A stretch of 64,000 bases of DNA from Acidimicrobiaceae bacterium (GTDB lineage Bacteria; Actinomycetota; Acidimicrobiia; Acidimicrobiales; Ilumatobacteraceae): NCBI GenBank assembly GCA_020637295.1, contig JACJWF010000006.1:124001-188000 (forward strand), in the 5' to 3' direction. Below the pieces are notes generated by a model. The model searched no databases. It was not told where the DNA came from and saw only the letters and a list, made by a program, of their open reading frames with translations. Shown piece after piece: positions 25,700 to 33,278 of the stretch. Numbering within the stretch: position 1 is the first letter of the stretch; the number at the start of each line of letters is the position of its first letter. The translations under genes and the position numbers were made by a program.

Positions 25700-27000
25700 A
25701 TCGCACCAGCTGGATCCCCGCCCACCGCCAGGAGGAACTGCGATCGCTGGTCCAGCGATCACGCCAGGTCGTGCTGCTCGCCGCGCTCACCGGCGCCATC
25801 ACCGGGCTGATCGTCGCCGGATTCGAAGCTCTGGCCGCCGAGGTGCTGTTCGATCGGGTGCTCGAGATGAGCCCATGGGTGGCAGCGTGGCTGCCTGGCC
25901 TCGGGCTGCTCGTCGGTCTGGCCATCAGAAAGTGGATCGGGCGCGGCGTGTCCCCGTCCACCACGGACGAGTACCTTCACGCCTTCCACGATCCGCACCA
26001 TCGCCTGGGGTTGCGTGCGCTGATCGCCCGCATGCTGGCCGCCGTGGCCACCATCGGGTCCGGCGTGCCGATGGGCATGGAGGGCCCGTCCCTGTATGCC
26101 GGCGCCACACTCGGCGGCGAGATCCAGAAGCGCCTGCCCGGCACGTTCCGCGCCGCCGACCGTCGCCTGCTGATGACGGCCGGCGCCGCCGCCGGCGTGG
26201 CCGCGATCTTCAAGGCGCCTGCCACCGGGGCAGTGTTCGCCCTCGAGGTCCCCTACCAGGACGACCTGGCCCGCCGCATGCTGCTGCCCGCCATGGTGGC
26301 CAGCGCCACCGGCTACCTGTCCTTCGTGGCCATCCACGGCACCACGGCGCTGTTCCCGGTGGAGGGCATCTCCGGCTTCGTGGCCAAGGACCTCGCCGGG
26401 GCGGCGGTCCTCGGGATCATCGGCGGGCTCAGCGCGAGGGCGTTCGGCAAGATGATCCGCGACGCCAAGAGCATCGCGGCCGGCGGCCACAGCTGGTCGC
26501 TCACCGTCGTGGCAGGGCTGGTGATCGCCGGCATGTTCGGCCTCGGCCGCCTGCTCACCGGCGAGTCGCTGGTGCTCGGCTCGGGCTACGACGTGCTCAG
26601 CTGGGCCGCCGAGCCGCAGCGCGGCATCTGGTTGCTGCTCGCCATGTTGGCCATCCGCAGCATCGGCACGTCCGCCGGGGTCGCCGGCGGCGGCGCCGGC
26701 GGGTTGTTCATCCCGTTGGTGGTCGGTGGCGCGCTGATCGGGTCGATGGTGGGGCGAGCAGTGAACCACACCGACCTCACGCTCTTCATCGTCATCGGCG
26801 TGTCCGCCTTCCTCGGCGCCGGCTACCGCGTGCCGCTGGCGGCCGTGATGTTCGTGGCCGAGACCACCGGACGGCCGTCGTTCATCGTTCCCGGGCTCAT
26901 CGCCGCCGTCGCCGCCGAGCTGGTGATGGGCCAGTCCTCCGTCACCACCTACCAGCGGTCCACGATCATGACCCGGGGCGCGGACGACGGGCCACGGTAG
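25696..27000 (+). CDS. ClC-family chloride channel/antiporter
   Basis: A 434-residue multi-helix membrane protein. Motifs: IGSGVPMGMEGPSLYAGA, with EGP where the gating Glu lies; the FKAPATGAVFALEVPYQ segment, corresponding to the GxFxPxxxG helix region of others; and AGGGAGGLFIPLVVGGAL. Compared with the ClC gene at 23814 it keeps EGP, so it is the more canonical chloride type. There are no CBS domains at the C-terminus. The ATGA overlap with the MarR gene implies joint translation. Confidence 0.87.
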   Translation: MNRTSWIPAHRQEELRSLVQRSRQVVLLAALTGAITGLIVAGFEALAAEVLFDRVLEMSPWVAAWLPGLGLLVGLAIRKWIGRGVSPSTTDEYLHAFHDPHHRLGLRALIARMLAAVATIGSGVPMGMEGPSLYAGATLGGEIQKRLPGTFRAADRRLLMTAGAAAGVAAIFKAPATGAVFALEVPYQDDLARRMLLPAMVASATGYLSFVAIHGTTALFPVEGISGFVAKDLAGAAVLGIIGGLSARAFGKMIRDAKSIAAGGHSWSLTVVAGLVIAGMFGLGRLLTGESLVLGSGYDVLSWAAEPQRGIWLLLAMLAIRSIGTSAGVAGGGAGGLFIPLVVGGALIGSMVGRAVNHTDLTLFIVIGVSAFLGAGYRVPLAAVMFVAETTGRPSFIVPGLIAAVAAELVMGQSSVTTYQRSTIMTRGADDGPR

Positions 27001-27066
27001 CGGGGCGCCGCCGTCACGCCGCCGTCAGGCAGCCGGGCCGGCCGTGCCGGCCGGTGCCGCACAGCC

Positions 27067-27447
27067 TCACGGCTCGACCACGATCCAGCCACGCCGCTGC
27101 AGTTCCGCCGCCAGCCGGTCGTCGGAGAAGCCGCGCAACGCCGGGTCTGCGGCGGGCGCACGCGGCGAGGATTGCCGCCGCACCGGGGCGGGGCTCGACG
27201 GCACCGGTGCGGCATGCGGCCCCGACCCCACCTCGCCTGTCTCCCGCCGGTGCTCGTCCTCCTGCAGACGCTCGATCAGCTCGGCGGCTTCCTGCGCGGT
27301 GAACTTGCCGGCTGCCTGCCGCTGGGTGAACCCCATCGGCCCGCGGGCGTCGCGGAAGTCGGCATGGCCGGCGCGCTGCAGCAACTCCAGCAGTTCCTTC
27401 ACCTGCCGCCCGGAAGCCGGCGGCCCGGACGCCTGACCGAATGCCAT
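27067..27447 (-). CDS. Conserved hypothetical protein with two short helical domains
   Basis: A 126-residue protein. The N-terminal half (GRQVKELLELLQRAGHADFR, FTAQEAAELIERLQEDEHRR) is helical. A Pro/Ser/Arg linker follows, and the C-terminus GFSDDRLAAELQRRGWIVVE looks like a short folded module. Such small actinobacterial proteins are common, but I cannot name a function. It is divergent from the beta-lactamase-fold gene, whose start lies 94 bp away. Confidence 0.65.
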   Translation of the reverse strand: MAFGQASGPPASGRQVKELLELLQRAGHADFRDARGPMGFTQRQAAGKFTAQEAAELIERLQEDEHRRETGEVGSGPHAAPVPSSPAPVRRQSSPRAPAADPALRGFSDDRLAAELQRRGWIVVEP

Positions 27448-27540
27448 GCCGACAGTCTGCCGAGTCGCGCCGCCGGGCGGATCCGCGGATCGAGGTCCGC
27501 CGTCGGACCCGGCTCCACCGGCACAGGTACCATGTCGCCC

Positions 27541-28335
27541 ATGCCGGCGGACGTGGCGCAGGACGGGGACCGCTGGCAGCAGCAGTGGCAGCGCGCCGCG
27601 GACGAGTTCGCCGCGGCCGATCCCGGCCGCAGTGTGCTCTTGCAGGGTGGCGGCGCGACGGCGCAGGTCGGTGCGGACACGCCCCGGCCCGGGGCCAGTG
27701 TGCTGAAGCTGTTTGTCGCCATCGCCGCCCACCAGGCCGGTGCGGCCGGCCGGCTGGACCTTGACGCGACGACGGCGATCGACGACCTGCCGCCCAGCCG
27801 GTGGCCATCCGTGCTCACCTCGCTACGTGGCGATCATCGCTTCACCACGGCCGAGTTGGCCGGCCTGATGCTGGCCACGAGCGACAACCGCATCGCCGAC
27901 CACCTCGTGATGCGGTTGGGGTTCGACGCCGTCAACCGGGTGGCTGCAGGAATCGGCTGCCACTCCACCCGGCTGGCCGCAGGATTCGGGGACGACGTCC
28001 TCGGCCAGCCGGGCCGGGCCAACGTCACCACTGCGGCCGACTGCGCGACCGCACTCGCCGCCATCTGGCAGCTCGCGGAGTTGGCACCGCTGCGCGCTGC
28101 GATGCGCTCCAGCCTGTTCAACTCGCGGATCCTGGCACTGCTGCCCGATGAAGTGGTGGTGGCACACAAGACCGGCAGCCTGACGGGCGTGGTCAACGAC
28201 ATCGGCGTCATCCACGCTGCGCGCGGCGACCTCACCGCCTGCTTCCTCACCGACGGCCAGACCGACGCTGGTGCCGCTGCGCAGGCGATCGCCCGCTGTG
28301 CACGCCGCGCCTACGACGCGTGGCAACAGGGATGA
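27541..28335 (+). CDS. Beta-lactamase-fold serine hydrolase (class A-like)
   Basis: A 264-residue protein with the three active-site motifs of the penicillin-interacting fold: PGASVLKLFVAIAAHQ (SxxK), MLATSDNRIADHLVMRL (SDN) and VVAHKTGSLTGVVNDIG (KTG). The omega-loop ExxLN Glu that lets class A enzymes hydrolyse beta-lactams is not seen where expected (GDDVLGQPGRANVTT). There is no obvious signal peptide. It may therefore be a cytoplasmic peptidase or amidase rather than a resistance enzyme. It is first in a chain of five overlapping genes ending with murT-gatD, which favours a role in wall precursor chemistry (inference). Confidence 0.83.
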   Translation: MPADVAQDGDRWQQQWQRAADEFAAADPGRSVLLQGGGATAQVGADTPRPGASVLKLFVAIAAHQAGAAGRLDLDATTAIDDLPPSRWPSVLTSLRGDHRFTTAELAGLMLATSDNRIADHLVMRLGFDAVNRVAAGIGCHSTRLAAGFGDDVLGQPGRANVTTAADCATALAAIWQLAELAPLRAAMRSSLFNSRILALLPDEVVVAHKTGSLTGVVNDIGVIHAARGDLTACFLTDGQTDAGAAAQAIARCARRAYDAWQQG

Positions 28336-29477
28336 TCGCCCACCCGCCCTTCCGCCGCGGCGACACCGTGGTGCTGCCGTACACCACGGCCGGCGGCCCG
28401 CTGTTGGCCACGTTCGAGGTGCCACCGGGGACCGAGGTGGACGCCGGGCCGGACGCCGCGGTGGCGGCAGCGTGGTTCCCGGCCATGGCCAGCGGCGAGA
28501 CCCTCAGCGTCGAGCAGCCGGTGTGCGAGGGGCTGCATGCGGGGGCGGCGCAGATCGCCGAGATCCTGCTCACGTGGGATCGAGCGCTCCATCACGAGCA
28601 GCAGTGGTACCAGCGCGTGGCCCTGCAGGCGCCACTGCGCCGTCCAGCCCCAGCGGCCGGCCCACGCCGCGGCACCATGGCCTTCTTCACCGGCGGTGCC
28701 GACTCGTTCTACACGGCCGTCCGTCACCGGGATGAGCTCGACGCGCTGGTGTTCGTGCACGGATTCGACCTGCTCGACGACTGGACGGACCCGCTGAACC
28801 AGGCTGTCGCCGCTCGCCTGCGTGAGGCCGCCGCCATGCTCGGCCTGCCACTGGTGGAGGTGGAGTGCAACCTGGTCGCCTTCAGCCAGGCGTTCGGCAT
28901 CGGGTGGGAGGACTACCACGGCGCCGCTCTCGCAACGGTCGCGCTCCTCCTGGCGCCGGCGTTCTCCCGCTGCTACGTCCCCGCCACGTCCACCTACGAC
29001 AACCTCTACCCGATCGGATCGCACCCCCTGCTCGACCCGCTGTGGAGCACCGACCGCGTCGAGATCATCCATGACGGTGCAGATGCCACGCGGGTGGAGA
29101 AGCTCCGTCGCCTCGCCGACGAGCCGGCGGCGCGGGCACATCTGCGGGTCTGCTTCGAGAACCGCGGCAATCGCTACAACTGCGGCGAGTGCGAGAAGTG
29201 CATCCGCACGGGCGTTGCCGTCCGCATCGCCGGCGTGGAGGGGAGCTTCGCGTCCCTGCCGTCGCCATCGCTGCGCACGATTGCCGGCGCCCGCATCCCC
29301 GGCCTTGGCTCGGCGTGGAAGGACCACCGCGCCGAACTGCGCCGCACGCATGCCAACGAGCGGCTTCGTCGGGCCATCGAGATCGCGCTCGTGCGTCGCC
29401 GCCTCCGGTCGTTGCGCTGGCTGCGCTCACTACGCCGGCTGCGCTCACTGCGCCGGCCGTTGCGAGACGGACGGTGA
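28332..29477 (+). CDS. PP-loop (ATP-pyrophosphatase)-like protein with Cys cluster
   Basis: A 381-residue protein. After an N-terminal domain of about 110 residues, GTMAFFTGGADSFYTAVRHR gives a PP-loop motif (SGGxDS type, here TGGADS) followed by a Rossmann-like strand ALVFVHGFDLLDD. CFENRGNRYNCGECEKCIRT supplies a C-x2-C-x2-C cluster, as in QueC-like enzymes, perhaps binding zinc. Such enzymes adenylate a carbonyl or amide before nucleophile attack. The C-terminus is an unusual LRSLR repeat. ATG 28332 overlaps the previous stop; GTG 28320 is an alternative. The substrate is unknown. Confidence 0.75.
   Translation: MIAHPPFRRGDTVVLPYTTAGGPLLATFEVPPGTEVDAGPDAAVAAAWFPAMASGETLSVEQPVCEGLHAGAAQIAEILLTWDRALHHEQQWYQRVALQAPLRRPAPAAGPRRGTMAFFTGGADSFYTAVRHRDELDALVFVHGFDLLDDWTDPLNQAVAARLREAAAMLGLPLVEVECNLVAFSQAFGIGWEDYHGAALATVALLLAPAFSRCYVPATSTYDNLYPIGSHPLLDPLWSTDRVEIIHDGADATRVEKLRRLADEPAARAHLRVCFENRGNRYNCGECEKCIRTGVAVRIAGVEGSFASLPSPSLRTIAGARIPGLGSAWKDHRAELRRTHANERLRRAIEIALVRRRLRSLRWLRSLRRLRSLRRPLRDGR
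29421..29456 (+). repeat. 18-bp tandem duplication in PP-loop gene tail
   Basis: Two copies of CTGCGCTCACTRCGCCGG at 29421-29438 and 29439-29456 differ at one base. They encode the Arg/Leu run SLRRLRSLRR at the protein's end. Confidence 0.75.
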
Positions 29478-30247
29478 TGGCGGGGATGTATGCGGCAGAT
29501 CGCACCGGCGGGCGCACGGAGATCCTCCGTGACGGGTACACGGTGGTGGAGGGCGTGCTCGACGCGGCAGCGATCGCCCGCTGCACCGACGCCCTGGACG
29601 ACGTGTTCGCCACCGAAGCCGACATCGCCGACGTGCGGCAGTGGAACACCGCGGACTACCGCGTGGCATACATGCTCCCGGCCAAGCACCCCGTGTTCCT
29701 CGACCAGTGCCGCCCCGGGCCGCTGGTGGAGCTCGCGGCGAGCGTCCTCGGCGACGACTGCGTGTTCGCCGGGTTCAACGGCATCACCATGAACCCAGGC
29801 GGCGCAGGCCAGCCACTGCACCGCGACCACCCCCAGCCGACACCTGGCGTGCCGTTGTACCTCCACGCCGTGATCGCGCTGGATCGCTTCACCGTGGCGA
29901 ACGGAGCGACGAGGGTCGTGCCCGGCAGTCACCTCGGGTCGGCGGTTGAGGAGCCGGCCACCGAGGCGTGCGCGGTGCACGTGGAACTGGCGGCTGGCGC
30001 GGCCGTCGTCTTCGACGCCGCCGGGCTGCACGCCGGCAGCGCGAACGCCACCCGCGCACCGCGCCGGGCGCTGCACGTGCTGTTCGCCCGCCGCTGGGTG
30101 CAGCCCCACTGGGACTTCCCCGGCAGCCTGCGGGAGGCGGACATCGCCACCCTGGACGACGACCGCCGCCGCCTGCTGGGCTTCGGCAACGTGCCCGCCC
30201 GGTACGACCACGACGCCCGCCGCTCCTTCGGCTACGGCTGGGGATGA
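29477..30247 (+). CDS. Phytanoyl-CoA dioxygenase (PhyH)-family Fe(II)/2-oxoglutarate oxygenase
   Basis: A 256-residue double-stranded beta-helix protein. The iron-binding facial triad is readable: GQPLHRDHPQP (HxD) and GLHAGSAN for the distal His, followed by the Arg-containing strand APRRALHVLFARR that binds 2-oxoglutarate. FNGITMNPGG and RVVPGSHLGS are typical of the family. It probably hydroxylates a small or carrier-bound molecule. It shares one base with the PP-loop gene (TGATG) and overlaps murT by ATGA, so a cell-wall-related substrate is possible but unproven. Confidence 0.85.
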   Translation: MAGMYAADRTGGRTEILRDGYTVVEGVLDAAAIARCTDALDDVFATEADIADVRQWNTADYRVAYMLPAKHPVFLDQCRPGPLVELAASVLGDDCVFAGFNGITMNPGGAGQPLHRDHPQPTPGVPLYLHAVIALDRFTVANGATRVVPGSHLGSAVEEPATEACAVHVELAAGAAVVFDAAGLHAGSANATRAPRRALHVLFARRWVQPHWDFPGSLREADIATLDDDRRRLLGFGNVPARYDHDARRSFGYGWG

Positions 30248-31743
30248 CGGCCACCCCGCCGCGCCCGCCGATGACGGCGCGCCTGGCGCGGCCCGCCGCT
30301 GCCGCCACGGACCGGCTGGTGCGGTCCCGCCTGTTGCGCGGCGCGCAGGGCAGCCGGTTCGCAGTCGCCGTCGCCGCGGCCCGCACCCTGCGGCACCTGG
30401 ATCGCGCCACCGACACGCGCATCGACCCCAGCCGCGCCGGCAGGGCACTGCTGGCTGCGGCCCCCCATGCCCTCGGCACGCTGGCCGGACGGCTGGCCGG
30501 TGGCTGCGCGCTCGTATCCGCCACCAACGGCAAGACCACCACCACCAACCTGCTGGCCGCCATCGTCCGCGCCGGCGGTCAGGACCCTGTGGTGAACCAT
30601 GTGGGCGCCAACATGCCAGGCGGGCTGACGGCCGAACTGCTGGCGCGCGCCCGCCGCGGCAGGGTGACGGCCGACCTCGGCGTGTTCGAGATCGACGAGT
30701 TGTGGCTTGACCATGTGGTTCCCCCACTGCTGCCGAAGGTGATCGTGCTCGGCAACCTGTTCCGCGATCAGCTGGACCGCATGGGTGAGCTGGACCGAGT
30801 GGCGGCGCGCTGGCGGGCGTTCGTCGCCGGGTTGCCGCCGGAGGTGACGCTGGTGGTGAATGCGGATGACCCTCGGGTGTGCCAGCTCGCCGCCGTTCAC
30901 CCCAGCCTCGTGCTGGTAGGGATGGACGGCGTCGACCGCGACGGTCCTGCGGAGCACGCCGACATCCCCGACTGCCAGCGCTGTGGCACCCGGATCGCCT
31001 ACGACGGCGCACACATCGGCCACCTGGGCCGCTGGCGGTGCCCGGCCTGCGGCGACCGGCGACCCGAGCAGCTCCACGTTGTCGCCCGCGACATCGCCGC
31101 CGGCGGGTTGGGTGGCGCGTCCTTCACGCTGGTCGCGCACATGGCACCGGGTGCTGCAATGGGCGAGGCGGGCGAGACACGGGTGACGCTCGCCGTGCCC
31201 GGCCGGTTCAACGTCGCCAACGCCGCGCTGGCGGGCGCGGCGGCGCTGAGCCTGGGCCACGACCTCGCCACGGTGACCCGGGGGTTGGGCAGCTCGCCGG
31301 GCGCGTTCGGGCGGGCCGAGGAGTTGCGGGTCGCCGGACGTCCTCTGACGATGGTGTTGGGGAAGAACCCCACCGGCCTCGACGAGGTGGTGACCATGCT
31401 CACTGCCGGCGGCGAACGTATCGACCTCCTCCTGCTGCTGAACGACCGCGACCTCGATGGGAGGGACGTGTCGTGGATCTGGGACGTGGACATGGAACGA
31501 CTGGCTCCGATGGTCGCCACGCTGACGTGCGGTGGGGCGCGTGCCTCCGAAGCCGCCATGCGGATGGACTACGCCGGGGTGGACCCGGCGCGCATCGAAG
31601 CGGTCGAGGGCATCGCCGAACCGCTGGCCCGGGCGCTGGCCCGCACCACTGGGCCGCTGGTGGCCGTCTGCAACTACTCCGCAATGCTCGACCTGCGCGA
31701 GACGCTGGCGGAGCAAGGTCACACCGAGCGGTACTGGCGATGA
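30244..31743 (+). CDS. murT: Lipid II isoglutaminyl synthase subunit MurT
   Basis: A 499-residue Mur-ligase-like protein. The P-loop ALVSATNGKTTTTNLLAAIV is at about residue 90. VLGNLFRDQLDRMGELDRVA is the MurT signature. A four-Cys zinc ribbon follows (DCQRCGTRIAYD and RWRCPACGDR). The C-terminal DUF1727 domain includes LLLLNDRDLDGRDVSWIWDV with the catalytic-region Asp. With GatD it amidates the D-Glu of lipid II to D-iso-Gln at the inner membrane face using glutamine and ATP. The gatD start overlaps its stop. Confidence 0.93.
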   Translation: MTATPPRPPMTARLARPAAAATDRLVRSRLLRGAQGSRFAVAVAAARTLRHLDRATDTRIDPSRAGRALLAAAPHALGTLAGRLAGGCALVSATNGKTTTTNLLAAIVRAGGQDPVVNHVGANMPGGLTAELLARARRGRVTADLGVFEIDELWLDHVVPPLLPKVIVLGNLFRDQLDRMGELDRVAARWRAFVAGLPPEVTLVVNADDPRVCQLAAVHPSLVLVGMDGVDRDGPAEHADIPDCQRCGTRIAYDGAHIGHLGRWRCPACGDRRPEQLHVVARDIAAGGLGGASFTLVAHMAPGAAMGEAGETRVTLAVPGRFNVANAALAGAAALSLGHDLATVTRGLGSSPGAFGRAEELRVAGRPLTMVLGKNPTGLDEVVTMLTAGGERIDLLLLLNDRDLDGRDVSWIWDVDMERLAPMVATLTCGGARASEAAMRMDYAGVDPARIEAVEGIAEPLARALARTTGPLVAVCNYSAMLDLRETLAEQGHTERYWR

Positions 31744-32519
31744 GCGGGCAACTCGGGCCGGCCGGCGGGCACGAGGCCGTGATGCGCGTGACCGTGCTCT
31801 ACCCCGACCGGCTGAACCTCTACGCCGACCGCGGCAATGTGCTGGTGCTCGCTCAGCGGTGCCGGCGCCGCGGCATCCGCCTGGAGGTCACAGCCCTGCG
31901 CCTCGGCGACCCCGTTGCCGATCTGGCAGCGGACCTGATCTACCTCGGGGGCGGGCAGGACCGCGACCAGCAGCGCTGCGCGACGGACCTTGGGCAACGG
32001 CGCGACGGCATCCTCGCCGCGCTCGCCGGCGGCGCGACGGTGCTCGGCGTCTGCGGCGGCTACCAGTTGCTCGGCCACGAGTACACCACCGACGGCGGTG
32101 TCGTCGTGGGGCTGGGGCTGCTGGACGTGGTGACCTCCCGGCCGGAGGGCGCCCGGCTGGTGGGCAACGTCGTGGTCGACCTCGATCGCGCGGCAGGGCT
32201 GGGCCCTTCGGACCCAGCGGCCACCCGCCCGCTGGTGGGTTTCGAGAACCACCACGGGCGCACCACGCTCGGCCCGGCCGCACGACCTCTCGGCACCGTA
32301 CGCGTCGGCCACGGTAACAACGGCACCGACGGCACCGAAGGTGCCGTCGCCGGGCGGGTGATCGGGACGTACCTCCACGGCCCGCTGCTGGCGAAGAACG
32401 CGTGGCTGGCGGATGTGCTGATCGAGCGCGCCGTCGGCGGGCCGCTACCCCGCCTCGCCGATCCGTTCGAGGACGCCGTGCACGCTCGGGCCGTCCGGGC
32501 GGCTGGAACTGGCGGGTGA
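31740..32519 (+). CDS. gatD: Lipid II isoglutaminyl synthase glutaminase subunit GatD
   Basis: A 259-residue class I glutamine amidotransferase of the CobB/CobQ type. The nucleophile lies in TVLGVCGGYQLLG, the catalytic His in IGTYLHGPLLAKN, and the conserved start VLYPDRLNLYADRGN is present. It supplies ammonia to MurT. ATG 31740 overlaps the murT stop. ATG 31782 is the start most relatives would use, so the first 14 residues may not be translated. The 3' end overlaps the convergent YdcF-like gene by 75 bp, which is unusual here. Confidence 0.92.
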   Translation: MSGQLGPAGGHEAVMRVTVLYPDRLNLYADRGNVLVLAQRCRRRGIRLEVTALRLGDPVADLAADLIYLGGGQDRDQQRCATDLGQRRDGILAALAGGATVLGVCGGYQLLGHEYTTDGGVVVGLGLLDVVTSRPEGARLVGNVVVDLDRAAGLGPSDPAATRPLVGFENHHGRTTLGPAARPLGTVRVGHGNNGTDGTEGAVAGRVIGTYLHGPLLAKNAWLADVLIERAVGGPLPRLADPFEDAVHARAVRAAGTGG

Positions 32520-33278
32520 ACTGCCAGCGCGCTGCGCCCGGCGGGCGGTGAGGGCACGCATCCGCTCGCCTGCCTCCTCCACATGGGGCGGCAGCGCGAC
32601 ACGGGCCACGTGACCCCGCTCGGCATACACGGCAAGCCGGTCCAGTTGCTCCACCGACCATCGCGCGGTCACGGCCGTGAACGGGGCCGGCTCGCCGGGG
32701 CGGCAGAACGCGGGCACCGGTCGGACGACGACCTCTGGGTAGCGGAGCGCGAACGTGGCCACGCAGCGGCGGGTCACGAAGGGCCAAGCGACGGCGATCA
32801 CGGTCTCGGCGCCGGATGACGGCAGCAGCCCGCGAAGCACCTCCATGCCGAAGACCACGTTGTCGTGGGTGTGCGCCGACTCGCGTTCCACCACGATCCG
32901 GTCGGCCGGCACGCCATGGGCCACCAACTCGGCGGCGAACACGTCGGCCTCGGAGCGACCGTCCAGCAACTCCACCCCGCCGGTGCACACCACCCACGGC
33001 GCAGCACCCTGGTGGTACAACTCGGCTGCGGTGATCGGCACGTGCATGTCCTTGCTGCCGAGGCAGATGATCGCCGTTGCGGGCGGGGCACCCGCCGACG
33101 GCACGTGGAGCGGGGCGAGGAACTCCATGAGCACCGCGTAGGCCTCCGGCGCGGCCGGGTCGTCCGGCGTCCAGCCCGCTTCCTCCACGCACCCGCAGGA
33201 TCGCTGCCACACGGTGCGCGGCGGAACCCCGGTGGCCGTCGCGGGTGCGGCGTCGGCGGTGGGCGGACGGGGCGTCAT
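32445..33278 (-). CDS. YdcF/SanA-like DUF218 protein
   Basis: A 277-residue protein. The DUF218 core runs ATAIICLGSKDMHVPITAAE, VVCTGGVELL, SEADVFAAELVAHGVPADRI and ESAHTHDNVVFGMEVL, matching the ElyC/SanA/YdcF family linked to envelope integrity and polysaccharide carriers. No transmembrane anchor is evident, unlike SanA and ElyC, so it may be cytoplasmic like YdcF. ATG 33278 overlaps the stop of the glycosyltransferase gene. The last 75 bases overlap gatD on the other strand. Confidence 0.8.
   Translation of the reverse strand: MTPRPPTADAAPATATGVPPRTVWQRSCGCVEEAGWTPDDPAAPEAYAVLMEFLAPLHVPSAGAPPATAIICLGSKDMHVPITAAELYHQGAAPWVVCTGGVELLDGRSEADVFAAELVAHGVPADRIVVERESAHTHDNVVFGMEVLRGLLPSSGAETVIAVAWPFVTRRCVATFALRYPEVVVRPVPAFCRPGEPAPFTAVTARWSVEQLDRLAVYAERGHVARVALPPHVEEAGERMRALTARRAQRAGSSPASSSRPDGPSVHGVLERIGEAG

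Noticed and set aside
27541..28335. Active beta-lactamase
   Set aside because: The omega-loop Glu and a signal peptide are not apparent, despite intact SxxK, SDN and KTG motifs.
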